The notes: generated by a model not told the origin, from the sequence alone. 64,000 nucleotides of DNA from Convivina intestini (GCF_003096575.1 NZ_QEKT01000002.1:62001-126000), one strand, 5' to 3'; counted from the stretch's first letter, positions 44,246 to 54,596 are shown. Made by a program: numbers and translations.

Positions 44246-45063
44246 TGACCAAACCTCCCCAAAAATTTACGATGCCAAGGCTGTTTAGCCGCTGCCTCCG
44301 TAGTAATAAACTGCTTTTCAAAGAAGTTCGTATATGTTTCTGAATTCATATTACGTAACATCTCGCCATTTTGCGTAATTGTAATCTCACCAGTCTCTTC
44401 AGAAACCACAATTGTCAAGGCGTCGGTGGCCTCAGAAATTCCCACTGCTGCCCGGTGACGAGTGCCCAATTCTTTAGGAATACGGGTACTCTCTGATAGT
44501 GGTAAGTAGGCTGCAGCAACGGCGATTCGACCATTATTAATAATCACGGCCCCATCATGCAAGGGTGTATTTGGAATAAAAATATTAACCAGTAATTGTC
44601 CACTGACATCGGCATCTAAAGCGATCCCAGTTTTAATATATTCTTCCAGACTTTCCTTACGATTAATGGTAATTAAAGCCCCAATCCGCCGTTTAGACAT
44701 ATACTGCAAGGCCATATCCAAAGATTGAATTAATTCATGAGCTTGCGCATTATCTAAGTGCCGTCGCCGAACGGTCATCCGCCGCCCCAAGCTTTCCAAT
44801 CCCCGCCGAATTTCTTGTTGGAAAATAACCACCAGCGCAATTGGTGCCCAGGTGATTAATTGATCCATCAACCAAGAAACCGTGGTCAAACCGGTATACC
44901 AACTGATGACCTTGATTAAAATGATGGCCCCGATGCCTAACAAAATTTGCAGGGCCCGCGTTCCCTCGACAAAGGTAATTACCTTATAAAGTAAGAACCA
45001 AATAATGAGAATATCTAGCAAATGAACTAGATTATTACCAGTTACATATGACAAAAAATCCAT
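44242..45063 (-). CDS. cdaA: Diadenylate cyclase CdaA
   Basis: Makes c-di-AMP, which controls potassium and osmolyte transport and wall homeostasis. It has 273 residues with about three N-terminal helices (~12-85). The DAC domain has the active DGA motif (170-172, PLHDGAVII) and RHR (202-204, GTRHRAAVGIS). Gene order cdaA-cdaR-glmM is conserved. Unusually, a cation/proton antiporter gene ends only three bases upstream. Confidence 0.97.
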   Translation of the reverse strand: MDFLSYVTGNNLVHLLDILIIWFLLYKVITFVEGTRALQILLGIGAIILIKVISWYTGLTTVSWLMDQLITWAPIALVVIFQQEIRRGLESLGRRMTVRRRHLDNAQAHELIQSLDMALQYMSKRRIGALITINRKESLEEYIKTGIALDADVSGQLLVNIFIPNTPLHDGAVIINNGRIAVAAAYLPLSESTRIPKELGTRHRAAVGISEATDALTIVVSEETGEITITQNGEMLRNMNSETYTNFFEKQFITTEAAAKQPWHRKFLGRFGQ

Positions 45064-45066
45064 CTT

Positions 45067-47172
45067 CTACTCCTCATTGCGACCGACCAAGGCCTTTGTT
45101 TCTGCATAGTTAATGAATTGGCGCAAGTTAATACTGGTTTGTCGGTTAATCCGACCCTGTTCGTACAACTGCTGGGTCATATCACGTTCAGCATTTAAAG
45201 CCTTCAATTCCAATTCCAAACGCCAACGATCGTCTAAATCTCGTTGAGAAATCGAATCGCTGTGCTTAGCCTGCTCAATTTGATAACGATAAACAACAAT
45301 CAAATTATAGGCTGACTGACGGTAAATTCGCTGACTAACCGTATCTCCCACTTGTTCACTAGCTAAATTAGATAAACATTTAATAGCGGCCTTAGACATT
45401 TCCCGCACTACTAAATCACTTTCTTCTCTAACTTTATCACTTGATTGGCCGGACAACCAAACATGAATAGCTACTCGGGCTTTATGTAATAGTGGCTTAA
45501 GTCCACGTTGGGCACGATAACGGTGGTGGCTTTCCAAGCTATCAGCTACCTGATCCAAATGACGGGCTTGAATGGAATAGGTCATTGGTGAGATTTGTTC
45601 ACTAACTAATAACTGTTGTAAGGCATCCCGCTCAGCCTGGACAGCACTGTCTAGTAATTCTTGCTCCTGTTCGGAAATTAAATCATACTGGTTGGAATCA
45701 TCGCCAATTTCTTGACGTAATTGGCGAATTGTTTTTTGGCGTCGAGTGACCAGTTCAAAGATAATCCGCCGGTTTTCATCATTTTGTAAATCACGTAACT
45801 GTTGAATACCAATCCGTACAATCCAAATTCGCGCCTGAACTTCATCTAATTGTTCGCTTTTCTTATCCGTTGAATCATCGTCGCTATCAATTTCTACGTC
45901 CATTTCCGGCTGCGTGAAATCGTGGCGGGTTTTTTGCTTGGTCACAATTGGCAACATGATTGAAGCCACTAACAAACTCAAAATAACCACCATTGCTGCT
46001 AAGAAAATCACCAAATCCCGACCTGGAAAAACCTGGCCACTAGCGGTCACAGTTGGAATGGTTAGCACCGCGGCCATGGTAACCGCTCCACGAACGCCGG
46101 TTAAACCAGAAATAATGGCAGTACGAAACGAAGGAATCGCACTATGATGGCGCCAATAATGTCCCCATTGAATACCATAGGCCCAGAGGGAACGAAGGCT
46201 AAAGATAATCAACCACACCATGAAACCATAATAAATCGCCGTAAAGTTGTGAATTTGATTACTTTCAAAAATATTATGGGTCGCAGACGGTAGGATAATC
46301 CCCAATAAAACAAAAATCAACCCGTTTAGTAAGTAGACCCACACTTCCCAAATATGAACCGACATAATTGAAGCTTCCGAGGATTGGAGGCCTTGATGCC
46401 GATCGTTAAGCAATTTAGCTACAATACCAGCAGTCACCACAGCAATTAAGCCCGATGAATGGATCGGCACTTCGGCATCCCAATATACAATAAAGGGAAT
46501 TAACAAGGTGATCACCGTGTAAAAAACAATATCATTGAGACCAAAACGGGCAATCGAATCACGCACCCACACGATTAGGGCGCCGACTAAGCCACCGACG
46601 ATGACGCCGGCAATTGTCATCCAGGCAAAATTAATCAAGGCATCGCCAATCATAAAACTACCAACAACTGTCGCTTTAACCGCCGTATTAAAGCTAACCA
46701 GGCCAGTCGCATCGTTAACTAAACTCTCACCGGTCACCACGTGCATGACGTTTTCGGGTAATTTTACTCGTTTGGCAATGGCCTGGACGGCCACTGGATC
46801 AGTCGGAGAAATCACCGCCGCCAAGGCCAAGGCGACTGGAATTGGCAACTGCGGTACCACAATATGTATTAAAAAGCCACCAACCAGTGTAGTAATCAAC
46901 ACCAGCAAAATGGCATTTCCTAAAATCGGTCCCCGGAGCTCCCAAAGTTCTCTTTTGGGAAAGCGCCAAGCATCATTAAATAGCAAGGGCGCCACGAAAA
47001 GTAGCATAAACCAATGACTATCAACTTTAATATCAACCCCTGCCACCAGCGCTAAGGCTAAACCAATTAAAATTTGAAATAGACTGATTGGTATGAAAGG
47101 AATGAAGTGCGAAATAATATTTGAAACAGTAACGCCAATCACTAATACAATGATCAGTTCAATAATTCCCAT
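45067..47172 (-). CDS. CPA1-family Na+(K+)/H+ antiporter
   Basis: A 701-residue exchanger. The first ~415 residues make 12-13 helices. SPTDPVAVQAIAKR and VTGESLVNDATGLV hold the ion-binding ND pair and the TDP motif of the NhaP/NhaG/NHE type. GVRGAVTMA is in a late helix. The remaining ~285 residues are a charged cytoplasmic domain with helical Gln/Glu/Arg-rich stretches and no recognised RCK or CNMP domain. The gene starts three bases after murB and ends three bases before cdaA. Ion homeostasis is a main target of c-di-AMP, so the linkage may be functional. Confidence 0.9.
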   Translation of the reverse strand: MGIIELIIVLVIGVTVSNIISHFIPFIPISLFQILIGLALALVAGVDIKVDSHWFMLLFVAPLLFNDAWRFPKRELWELRGPILGNAILLVLITTLVGGFLIHIVVPQLPIPVALALAAVISPTDPVAVQAIAKRVKLPENVMHVVTGESLVNDATGLVSFNTAVKATVVGSFMIGDALINFAWMTIAGVIVGGLVGALIVWVRDSIARFGLNDIVFYTVITLLIPFIVYWDAEVPIHSSGLIAVVTAGIVAKLLNDRHQGLQSSEASIMSVHIWEVWVYLLNGLIFVLLGIILPSATHNIFESNQIHNFTAIYYGFMVWLIIFSLRSLWAYGIQWGHYWRHHSAIPSFRTAIISGLTGVRGAVTMAAVLTIPTVTASGQVFPGRDLVIFLAAMVVILSLLVASIMLPIVTKQKTRHDFTQPEMDVEIDSDDDSTDKKSEQLDEVQARIWIVRIGIQQLRDLQNDENRRIIFELVTRRQKTIRQLRQEIGDDSNQYDLISEQEQELLDSAVQAERDALQQLLVSEQISPMTYSIQARHLDQVADSLESHHRYRAQRGLKPLLHKARVAIHVWLSGQSSDKVREESDLVVREMSKAAIKCLSNLASEQVGDTVSQRIYRQSAYNLIVVYRYQIEQAKHSDSISQRDLDDRWRLELELKALNAERDMTQQLYEQGRINRQTSINLRQFINYAETKALVGRNEE

Positions 47173-47175
47173 AGT

Positions 47176-48057
47176 TTAACGTTCCCCCATAATACGGACT
47201 TCAGTTTCTAAGTCCAATCCATCTTGGGCTTTAATGGTTGCTTGAACATGATGAATTAAATCTTCATAATCATTTCCATTGCCTCGGTCAACGTTGACCA
47301 TAAAGCCCGCATGTTTTTTAGAGACTTCTACACCACCCCGTCGACTACCTTGCAAACCGGCATCCATAATTAATTTACCGGCAAAATGACCCACTGGCCG
47401 CTTAAAGACTGAGCCGTTGGAAGGATAGTTAAGGGGTTGTTTACTTGCTCTTCGATAATTATTTTCATCCATCTGGGCTTGAATTAAAGCTGGATCAGCT
47501 GGTTTAAGCGCAAAATCTGCACTAACAATCACGCCCCCGTTATCTTGAAATACCGATTGCCGGTAACCAAAGGCTAATTGATCTTTGGTAAAGGTTACTA
47601 ACTGCCCATCGGGCATTAGGGCACTTACTTGTTGGACTACCATATCAGCCTGTCCGCCGTAAGCACCAGCGTTCATAAAGACTGCCCCACCAACACTACC
47701 GGGAATACCAGCGCCCCATTCCAAACCACTTAAGTGCCAGGCTAAAGCTTGATTAGCGGCCCAGATTAGGTCGCACCCAGCTTGAGCGCGAATCGTGGTG
47801 GCATCAATTTGCTCAATAGTCTTTAAATTGGACAGTAAAATTACCAAGCCTTTAAGACCACCATTACGCACCACAATATTTGAAAGACGACCAAAGGCAA
47901 AAATTGGCAATTCTCGCTCCTGCGCCCAATTTAAAAGACTGCGTAGTTCTTCAATCGTTTCTGGCTGAGCTAAAAAATCCGCCGGGCCACCAGCTTGGGT
48001 ATAAGCATAGGGTGCGAGGGGTTCATTTTCTAAGATTTCCATTTTTCCTAAGTACAT
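47176..48057 (-). CDS. murB: UDP-N-acetylenolpyruvoylglucosamine reductase
   Basis: Reduces UDP-GlcNAc-enolpyruvate to UDP-MurNAc for peptidoglycan. It has 293 residues from the ATG at 48057 (MYLGK), with AGGAG upstream. FAD-binding parts are GGPADFLAQPE, FGRLSNIVVRNGG and GIPGSVGGAVFMNAGAYGG. The C-terminal half, NGSVFKRPVGHFAGKLIMDAGLQG, carries the catalytic Ser, and VSKKHAGFMVN follows. It is type II (no Tyr-loop insertion). A TGGTACTAT extended -10 lies 36 bp upstream. Confidence 0.96.
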   Translation of the reverse strand: MYLGKMEILENEPLAPYAYTQAGGPADFLAQPETIEELRSLLNWAQERELPIFAFGRLSNIVVRNGGLKGLVILLSNLKTIEQIDATTIRAQAGCDLIWAANQALAWHLSGLEWGAGIPGSVGGAVFMNAGAYGGQADMVVQQVSALMPDGQLVTFTKDQLAFGYRQSVFQDNGGVIVSADFALKPADPALIQAQMDENNYRRASKQPLNYPSNGSVFKRPVGHFAGKLIMDAGLQGSRRGGVEVSKKHAGFMVNVDRGNGNDYEDLIHHVQATIKAQDGLDLETEVRIMGER

Positions 48058-48126
48058 CGCTTTCAACTCCTGTTGAATATCTCACTACTTCTATAGTACC
48101 AAATCAAAAATTTTTAACGATTAAAA

Positions 48127-48618
48127 TCAATTTGACCGATATTTAAGGGCCATCCCCTTTAAAATTTTACGGAGATAACGATCACCGGCTGGTCGATAGT
48201 TACGATGATCGGGGCTCCGCAAGACCGCACTTAATTCACCCTTTGAAATCTGATCACCAGCCAGTTCCATCAATTCTTGTAGATCTTCACTGGTATAGTG
48301 CAGGGCAATCTTAATCTTTTTAATTACCACGTTATTAATCATGGCTGGTTCAGTAATGTCAAAACTAGGTTTGACCTCCTGTCCCTGAGCATCCTTTTTA
48401 ACGCCACGTTTATAAACCACTAAACCATTTAAAAAGGCTTCTAAGTCATGGGTACTGAGGTGTTGATCAAAGGGTGTTTCGGCATCTTGTTTAGTCATTA
48501 CTTTATCTAAAGTCGCCCCTGAAATTTCCAGGTCCCCTAGACTAAAAATGTGGCGCAAGTCCGCACTGGTTAAATTCAGAGCGTAACGCAAGCGAATCAC
48601 AATATCATTATTATTCAT
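48127..48618 (-). CDS. DUF1456 family protein (YehS-like)
   Basis: A 163-residue soluble protein with two copies of the DUF1456 repeat: NDIVIRLRYALNLTSADLRHIFSLG (~3-28) and NNVVIKKIKIALHYTSEDLQELMELAG (~94-120). The second is followed by YRPAGDRYLRKILKGMALKYR. Function is unknown for the family. It ends 69 bp before murB and begins 18 bp after mutL, so it may be at the end of the mutS-mutL unit. Confidence 0.85.
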   Translation of the reverse strand: MNNNDIVIRLRYALNLTSADLRHIFSLGDLEISGATLDKVMTKQDAETPFDQHLSTHDLEAFLNGLVVYKRGVKKDAQGQEVKPSFDITEPAMINNVVIKKIKIALHYTSEDLQELMELAGDQISKGELSAVLRSPDHRNYRPAGDRYLRKILKGMALKYRSN

Positions 48619-48636
48619 TATTTACCTTTCAATTAA

Positions 48637-50595
48637 TTAGAAGGGATGCGTGTCATAAGTTTGCCAGGCTTGGTGGGCATCTTGAATCCGTTTAAACATC
48701 TTTTCCATGTCAGCCAAACTAAAGGAAATCAGAACTGGCCGACCATGCGGACAGTTATAAGGATTTTCACACTGGGCTAAATGAACTAGGAGTTGTCGGG
48801 CCTGGACATCGTCTAAGGCCATATTGGCCTTAATAGCCCGCTTACAACTCATCATGATGGCTGTTTTTTCACGGAACTGGGCCACGGTTAGGCTACCTTC
48901 CCGCAAAATCCAGTCAATCATTTCCCGAATCGTTGCTTCTTCCTGGCCTTTGATAAACCAAGTTGGATGCTCACGTAAAATCAAGCTGGTCGGTCCAAAA
49001 CTTTCTAACTGTAATCCCACTTCTTGAAGTTGTTGCTGATGATCCATAATTTTTAAGATATCCGCCGTTGAATAATGCAAAACCAAGGGAGTCAACAACT
49101 GCTGTTGATCACGACTAACTTGGCCAATTGCCTGACGGAAATACTCATAGTTAACCCGTTCTTGAGCTGCATGTTGGTCAATTAAGTACAGACCCTGAAC
49201 CGATTGAGCAAATAAGAAAGTACCATGCATTTGGCCGATATAATCCAAGACTGGAAAACCCGTTTCCTTACTGGTATTAAAGTCCAAATCTAACTGTTCA
49301 TTGGCTGAACTGCTACTTTGATAAGCTTTGGGCTCTTGGGCTAATTGATTAGTAGTTGACTCTGGCTGCTCATCAAAAATCGGCAGCCAAGCCTCGGCTT
49401 GATATTTTTGCGTAAAGGCTTGAACAGCTGGTTGGGCCAACTGACTAGCGTGTTCAATCAGAATAGGCGCATCCGTGATCGTCATTTGTGGCTTAATTTC
49501 AGTAGTTGCTACTGGTTGGGCCTCTTGGGATAACGGCTCACTAGTAATTGGACGGACTGCTTGATTCTTAGGACCATACAAATTTTCCAAGGCATCTGGG
49601 ATTAAATTCTCCTCCCCCAAAATGTCTCGAACTGCTTGAGTTACTAGTTGGGTCAATTCGCCCTCTTCGGCCAAACGAATTTCAGATTTTTGCGGATGCA
49701 CATTAACATCTACCAAAAGCGGATCTAATTCAACGTTAATCACACCGACTGGAAAACGGCCGACCATTAGCTTAGAGCCGTAGCCCTGCACGACAGCATT
49801 GGTAATCGAAAAATTTTTAACAAAACGATGATTCACCAAAACCGTTAAATAATCGCGAGAACTACGGGTTAAATCGGGTCGAGAAATCCAACCATCGATT
49901 TTAAAATGCTCACTTTGACCAGTAATTGAACGCATCTTTTGCGCCACATCTCGGCCATAAATATTGGCAATTACCTGCTGTAAATTACCTTTACCTGCGG
50001 ATTGGAAAAGCACCTGACCGTTATGAGCCAAATGAAAGGCAATTTCTGGATAGGCCAAGGCTAAATGGTTAATATTTTCAACAATTTTTGCCAGTTCGGT
50101 ACTCTTACTCTTGAGGTATTTCAAACGAGCGGGCGTGTTATAAAACAAATCCCGGACTGAAACCGAGGTTCCTAACCGCCCATTGGCTGCTTGGCTCCCA
50201 ATTACTTCGCCCCCCTTAACCTGGTAGGTTAAGCCCTGATCTTCATCTTGAGCTCGGGAAGCTAAGGTAACATCAGCTACGGCAGCAATCGAAGGCAGTG
50301 CTTCACCCCGAAATCCCAAAGATAAAATTTGAAACAAGTCATGCCGGTTGGAAATTTTACTAGTAGCATGACGCACAAAAGCCAAGGGAATATCTTCTTG
50401 CTCGATTCCCTGCCCATTGTCAACCACGCGAATTAACTTTTTACCACCATCTTCGACTAAAACATGAATTTGACTGGCTTTAGCATCAATGGCATTTTCG
50501 ACCAGCTCCTTGACTACACTGGCTGGCCGTTCAATTACTTCTCCGGCCGCAATTTGGTTGGCAAGTAAATTGGATAACTCATGAATTTTGGCCAT
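48637..50595 (-). CDS. mutL: DNA mismatch repair protein MutL
   Basis: An ATP-dependent matchmaker and nicking endonuclease of mismatch repair, 652 residues. The GHKL ATPase parts are IAAGEVIERPASVVKELVENAIDA, DNGQGIEQED and HATSKI/GFRGEALPSI. The C-terminal domain has the endonuclease motif DQHAAQERVNYE and the CPHGRP zinc-site element. A long Pro/Gln-rich linker separates the two. Its ATG lies inside the last codons of mutS (17-base overlap). Confidence 0.97.
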   Translation of the reverse strand: MAKIHELSNLLANQIAAGEVIERPASVVKELVENAIDAKASQIHVLVEDGGKKLIRVVDNGQGIEQEDIPLAFVRHATSKISNRHDLFQILSLGFRGEALPSIAAVADVTLASRAQDEDQGLTYQVKGGEVIGSQAANGRLGTSVSVRDLFYNTPARLKYLKSKSTELAKIVENINHLALAYPEIAFHLAHNGQVLFQSAGKGNLQQVIANIYGRDVAQKMRSITGQSEHFKIDGWISRPDLTRSSRDYLTVLVNHRFVKNFSITNAVVQGYGSKLMVGRFPVGVINVELDPLLVDVNVHPQKSEIRLAEEGELTQLVTQAVRDILGEENLIPDALENLYGPKNQAVRPITSEPLSQEAQPVATTEIKPQMTITDAPILIEHASQLAQPAVQAFTQKYQAEAWLPIFDEQPESTTNQLAQEPKAYQSSSSANEQLDLDFNTSKETGFPVLDYIGQMHGTFLFAQSVQGLYLIDQHAAQERVNYEYFRQAIGQVSRDQQQLLTPLVLHYSTADILKIMDHQQQLQEVGLQLESFGPTSLILREHPTWFIKGQEEATIREMIDWILREGSLTVAQFREKTAIMMSCKRAIKANMALDDVQARQLLVHLAQCENPYNCPHGRPVLISFSLADMEKMFKRIQDAHQAWQTYDTHPF

Positions 50596-53188
50596 TGTCT
50601 AACCTCATTTTCTGCAATTGATTCAAAGTATTGAGGGCTTCCAAAGGTGTTAATTCGTTAATTTTCAGCTCATCGAGTTGCTTTAAGACCTGCTGGCTGG
50701 CATCTTGCTCTTCCTGGAAGGTAAAGAGTGGAATTTCTTCGGCCAGATTATCAGCAGTTGGCATAACTGGTTTAGAAACTGGCACAGTTTGACTACCACC
50801 AGCCTCTAAATCACTTAAAATAGTCGTTGCATTTTGAATCAGTGGCTGTGGCAAACCGGCTAGGGCCGCCACATGGATTCCATAAGAACGGTCGGCCGGT
50901 CCCTTTTGGACTTGATGTAGGAAATGTAGCTTGCCTTGGTCATCAACTTCAGCCCCCACATGAACATTTTCAATATCAGCATAACGGTCAGCTAAAACCG
51001 TTAATTCATGATAGTGCGTTGAAAACAGAGTTTTAGCATGGATATGTTGATCCAAATATTCGATGATGGCCTGAGCTAAGGCCATGCCGTCATAGGTTGC
51101 CGTACCACGGCCCAATTCATCAAATAAAATTAACGAATGGGCACTGGCTTCTTGCAAGGCTAAATTAGCTTCAGCCATTTCCACCATGAAGGTTGACTGG
51201 CCGTTGACCAAATCATCATTGGCCCCGATGCGAGTGAAAATCTGGTCAAAAACTGGTAATTGGGCCTGATCAGCCGGGACAAAACTACCAATTTGAGCCA
51301 TGACCACAATCAACGCCAGTTCCCGCATATAGGTTGATTTACCAGCCATGTTGGGTCCAGTAATTAATTGAATGTTGGTTTTTTCATCAAAAATAACATC
51401 ATTAGCGACAAATTCGCCCGGTCCCAAGAGCGATTCAATGACCGGATGACGGCCTTGGCGAATATTGATTTGGGCATGGTTTTGATAAAATGTCGGCCGG
51501 ACATAATTTCGTTGTTCGGCCACGTCAGCCAAAGCGGCTAAGACATCTAAACGCGCCACCTGCTGAGCTAACTGCTGGAGCCGTTTGATTTCGGCCTTAA
51601 CTTGATCTCGAACCGTTGTAAAGACTTGGTATTCACGTTCTGTCCGCTTAGCTTGGGCTTCGACAATCAAACTTTCATGCTCTTTTAATTCGGGCGTCAC
51701 AAACCGCTCGGCATTCGTTAAAGTCTGCCGGCGTTCATAGCGATCTGGTGCTAATTTAGGAATATTGGCCTTGGTTACTTCCAAGAAGTAGCCAAAATTC
51801 TTATTGTAGCCGACCTTTAAAGAGGAAATACCAGTGGCTTGTCGTTCACTTTTTTCAAAACTAGCCAGCCAATCCTGATTATCCTTAAGGACCGAACGGT
51901 ACTGATCAATGGCTGGTTCATAGCCATCCTTAATCAAATCCCCTTCTCGCACACTGATTGGTGGATCGTCAACAATCGCTGCCTCAATTAAATCGGCTAA
52001 ATCAACTAAACCATCCAGACTAGTACCAGCTTGCTTTAATAGAGGACTATCAGCAGCTTCCAAGGCAGTCTTCATCGCTGGAATTGACCGCAATGAACGC
52101 TTTAACTGGACTAATTCGCGGGCATTCATACTACCCATAGCCGCTCGAGCGGCTAATCGCTCTAAGTCATAAACCGACTTCAACTGATCTTGAATCGTGC
52201 CCCGTACAAAAAATTCTTCGGTAAAAGCCGTTAACAAGTCCAGGCGTTCGTTAATCTTATCCACAGTGCGCAAGGGCCGTAACAGCCACTGCTTAAGTAA
52301 TCGCCCCCCCATCGCCGTTTTACTTTGGTCAATTAGGCCTAATAAAGAACCGGATTTTTTCTTGGTCCGAGCATTCTCAACTAAGTCCAAATTTAAGCGC
52401 GTCGCCTGATTAAAACGCAAATAGGCCAGACGCTCATAAGCTTGCGCTGGCACAATATGATCTAGATTTCTTCTTTGGGTTTCAAACAAATACTGGAGTA
52501 ATAAGGTTGTCACTAAGCGTTGTTCACTAGCATCCAAGGGATTGATGAGATAGCTAATGGTGGCACTGGCTTCGCCTAATTCTTCATGGGAAACTACCAT
52601 CCCCCGTTGACCCAATTGATCAGCTAAGTGTAACTGCGTGGTTTGCTCATCATTACGTAAAAGGACCACTTCTTTAGCTTCGATTGAGCTTAATTCATCC
52701 AGTGCATCCGCCAAATGAGTCATACTGGTAACTTTTAATTCTCCAGTTGATAAATCAAGATAACTCAAAGAAAAGCCAGTTGGACAAGGATACAGCGCTG
52801 CCAGATAATTATTTTCCTTACCATCTTGGCCCTGGCCGTTTAATTTGGTTCCAGGTGTGACCAATTGGACAACATCCCGTTTCACCATTCCCTTAGCAGC
52901 GGCTGGGTCTTCCATTTGTTCGACAATGGCGACTTTATAGCCCTGATCAACTAAAATATCAATATAATTTTGAGCCGCATGATGAGGTATACCAGCCATT
53001 GGTACTGGATTTTTAGAATTTTTATTACGGGAAGTTAGGGTTAATTCCAGTAACTTAGCGCCTAAAATAGCATCATCTTCAAACAACTCAAAAAAGTCCC
53101 CAAGCCGATAGAAAACAAAGGCATCGGGGTACTGTTTTTTTATTTGATGGTATTGTTCCATCATTGGTGTATCAGCGTTTTTTGGCAT
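50579..53188 (-). CDS. mutS: DNA mismatch repair protein MutS
   Basis: Recognises mismatches and loads MutL; 869 residues. The N-terminal wedge is FYRLGDFFELFEDDA, keeping the F-x-E pair. The ATPase domain has Walker A GPNMAGKST (near 605), then NGQSTFMVEM, DELGRGTATYDG, and the His switch STHYHEL. The C-terminus has the helical QEEQDASQQVLKQLDELKIN tail. Both mutS and mutL are complete, so this is not a natural hypermutator for loss of these genes. Confidence 0.98.
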   Translation of the reverse strand: MPKNADTPMMEQYHQIKKQYPDAFVFYRLGDFFELFEDDAILGAKLLELTLTSRNKNSKNPVPMAGIPHHAAQNYIDILVDQGYKVAIVEQMEDPAAAKGMVKRDVVQLVTPGTKLNGQGQDGKENNYLAALYPCPTGFSLSYLDLSTGELKVTSMTHLADALDELSSIEAKEVVLLRNDEQTTQLHLADQLGQRGMVVSHEELGEASATISYLINPLDASEQRLVTTLLLQYLFETQRRNLDHIVPAQAYERLAYLRFNQATRLNLDLVENARTKKKSGSLLGLIDQSKTAMGGRLLKQWLLRPLRTVDKINERLDLLTAFTEEFFVRGTIQDQLKSVYDLERLAARAAMGSMNARELVQLKRSLRSIPAMKTALEAADSPLLKQAGTSLDGLVDLADLIEAAIVDDPPISVREGDLIKDGYEPAIDQYRSVLKDNQDWLASFEKSERQATGISSLKVGYNKNFGYFLEVTKANIPKLAPDRYERRQTLTNAERFVTPELKEHESLIVEAQAKRTEREYQVFTTVRDQVKAEIKRLQQLAQQVARLDVLAALADVAEQRNYVRPTFYQNHAQINIRQGRHPVIESLLGPGEFVANDVIFDEKTNIQLITGPNMAGKSTYMRELALIVVMAQIGSFVPADQAQLPVFDQIFTRIGANDDLVNGQSTFMVEMAEANLALQEASAHSLILFDELGRGTATYDGMALAQAIIEYLDQHIHAKTLFSTHYHELTVLADRYADIENVHVGAEVDDQGKLHFLHQVQKGPADRSYGIHVAALAGLPQPLIQNATTILSDLEAGGSQTVPVSKPVMPTADNLAEEIPLFTFQEEQDASQQVLKQLDELKINELTPLEALNTLNQLQKMRLDNGQNS

Positions 53189-53207
53189 CGTAATCCTCTC
53201 TTATCTG

Positions 53208-54596
53208 TTAGGATTTTACAAAAGTAACCACGCATTCAACATGTAAGGTCTGTGGGAATTGATCCACTGGCTGAACTGGGTTGACAATTTGATAGCCTTG
53301 TTCAGCCAGCTGAGCCGCATCCCGAGCCAAAGTGGCTGGATTACAGCTTACATAAACAATTTTTTCCGGCTGCATGCTGACCGAAGCATCAATCAATTCC
53401 GGCGTCAAACCCTTACGTGGTGGGTCAACAAAAATCACATCCGGTTGCAAACCAGCTTGCGACCAGGCCAACATTTGTTCGGGCGCATCAGCTGTCACAA
53501 AATCAACATTTTGCACATGATTTAACTGGGCATTATGTTGTGCATCTTTAATCGCTTCGGGCACAACTTCAACACCGTAAACCTGCTTGACCTGATCGGC
53601 AACCGTTAAAGCAATTGTCCCAATCCCACAATAGGCATCAATAACCGTATCACTGGTCTTTAACTGGGCCGCCTGAACGGCTAATTGATAAACGGTGGCT
53701 GTCGTTTGGGGATTAACTTGATAAAAAGAGTTAGGGCCAATTACATAGCGCTTACCCAAAAGTTCATCTTCAATGGCCGGCTGGCCCCACAAAACATGGT
53801 TTTTAGCCCCCATGATGACATTGGTTGGTGCGCCATTGATATTTTGAATGACACTGGTTAACTGTGGTAATTGAGCCTGTAATTCTTCGACTAGTCGATC
53901 AGCTTGAGGTAACTTAGCACTTCTAGTAACCACCACGACCATCAATTGGTGGGAATGATAACCCCAGCGCGCCATAATATGACGGACAACGCCCTTTTTA
54001 TTGTCTTCGTCATAAGCACTAATGCCCAGTGAACGCAAAATATCACGGGTCACTCGGACCGCCTGGTCGACGTGCTCATCTTGAATGTAAAAACTATCCG
54101 TGGTAATTAAGCGGTGGGAACCGCGCCGATAAAAACCAGTGCTCAACTGACCATTAATCATCTGCACCGGCACCTGCGCCTTATTTCGATAATGGGTCGG
54201 ATCTTCCATCCCAATCGTTGGGGCCACAGTAACGGATAAATGTTGCTTTTTAAAGACTTCTTCTACTTGACGTGTTTTAAAGTCTAATTGAGCCGGATAG
54301 GCCAAATTAGCTAAAGGGGCAATTCCTGAGCTCAAAGCTACCTGATCAGTCAACTCGACTCGTTGAGCAGAAGCCTTTAAACGTTGCAACACACGGCCAA
54401 AAGCGTAGTTTTTTAAGACCTTAGTAATCTGAATTTTAACTAACTCATCGGGCAAGGCATCTAACACAAAAATTGGGAAATGGTCGACTTTGACCACTCC
54501 CATCCCCTGATAACTCAAATCAACGACTTGAGCCTCGATCTCATCATTTTTTTGGACTGGCGCTTTTAACTGAACCAAACGATTTTTTTTTGCCAT
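53208..54596 (-). CDS. 23S rRNA (uracil-C5)-methyltransferase, RlmCD/RumA type without Fe-S cysteines
   Basis: A 462-residue SAM-dependent enzyme that makes m5U in 23S rRNA. An N-terminal TRAM domain (~1-65) is followed by the central and catalytic domains: VIDAYCGIGTIAL, VFVDPPRKG and VYVSCNPATLARD, the last with the nucleophilic Cys. RumA-like enzymes usually have four cysteines for a [4Fe-4S] cluster; here the CGGC region reads SSGIAPLANLAYPAQL, with no Cys. This type in lactobacilli is often annotated rlmD or rlmCD. It ends 20 bp before mutS. Confidence 0.9.
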   Translation of the reverse strand: MAKKNRLVQLKAPVQKNDEIEAQVVDLSYQGMGVVKVDHFPIFVLDALPDELVKIQITKVLKNYAFGRVLQRLKASAQRVELTDQVALSSGIAPLANLAYPAQLDFKTRQVEEVFKKQHLSVTVAPTIGMEDPTHYRNKAQVPVQMINGQLSTGFYRRGSHRLITTDSFYIQDEHVDQAVRVTRDILRSLGISAYDEDNKKGVVRHIMARWGYHSHQLMVVVVTRSAKLPQADRLVEELQAQLPQLTSVIQNINGAPTNVIMGAKNHVLWGQPAIEDELLGKRYVIGPNSFYQVNPQTTATVYQLAVQAAQLKTSDTVIDAYCGIGTIALTVADQVKQVYGVEVVPEAIKDAQHNAQLNHVQNVDFVTADAPEQMLAWSQAGLQPDVIFVDPPRKGLTPELIDASVSMQPEKIVYVSCNPATLARDAAQLAEQGYQIVNPVQPVDQFPQTLHVECVVTFVKS

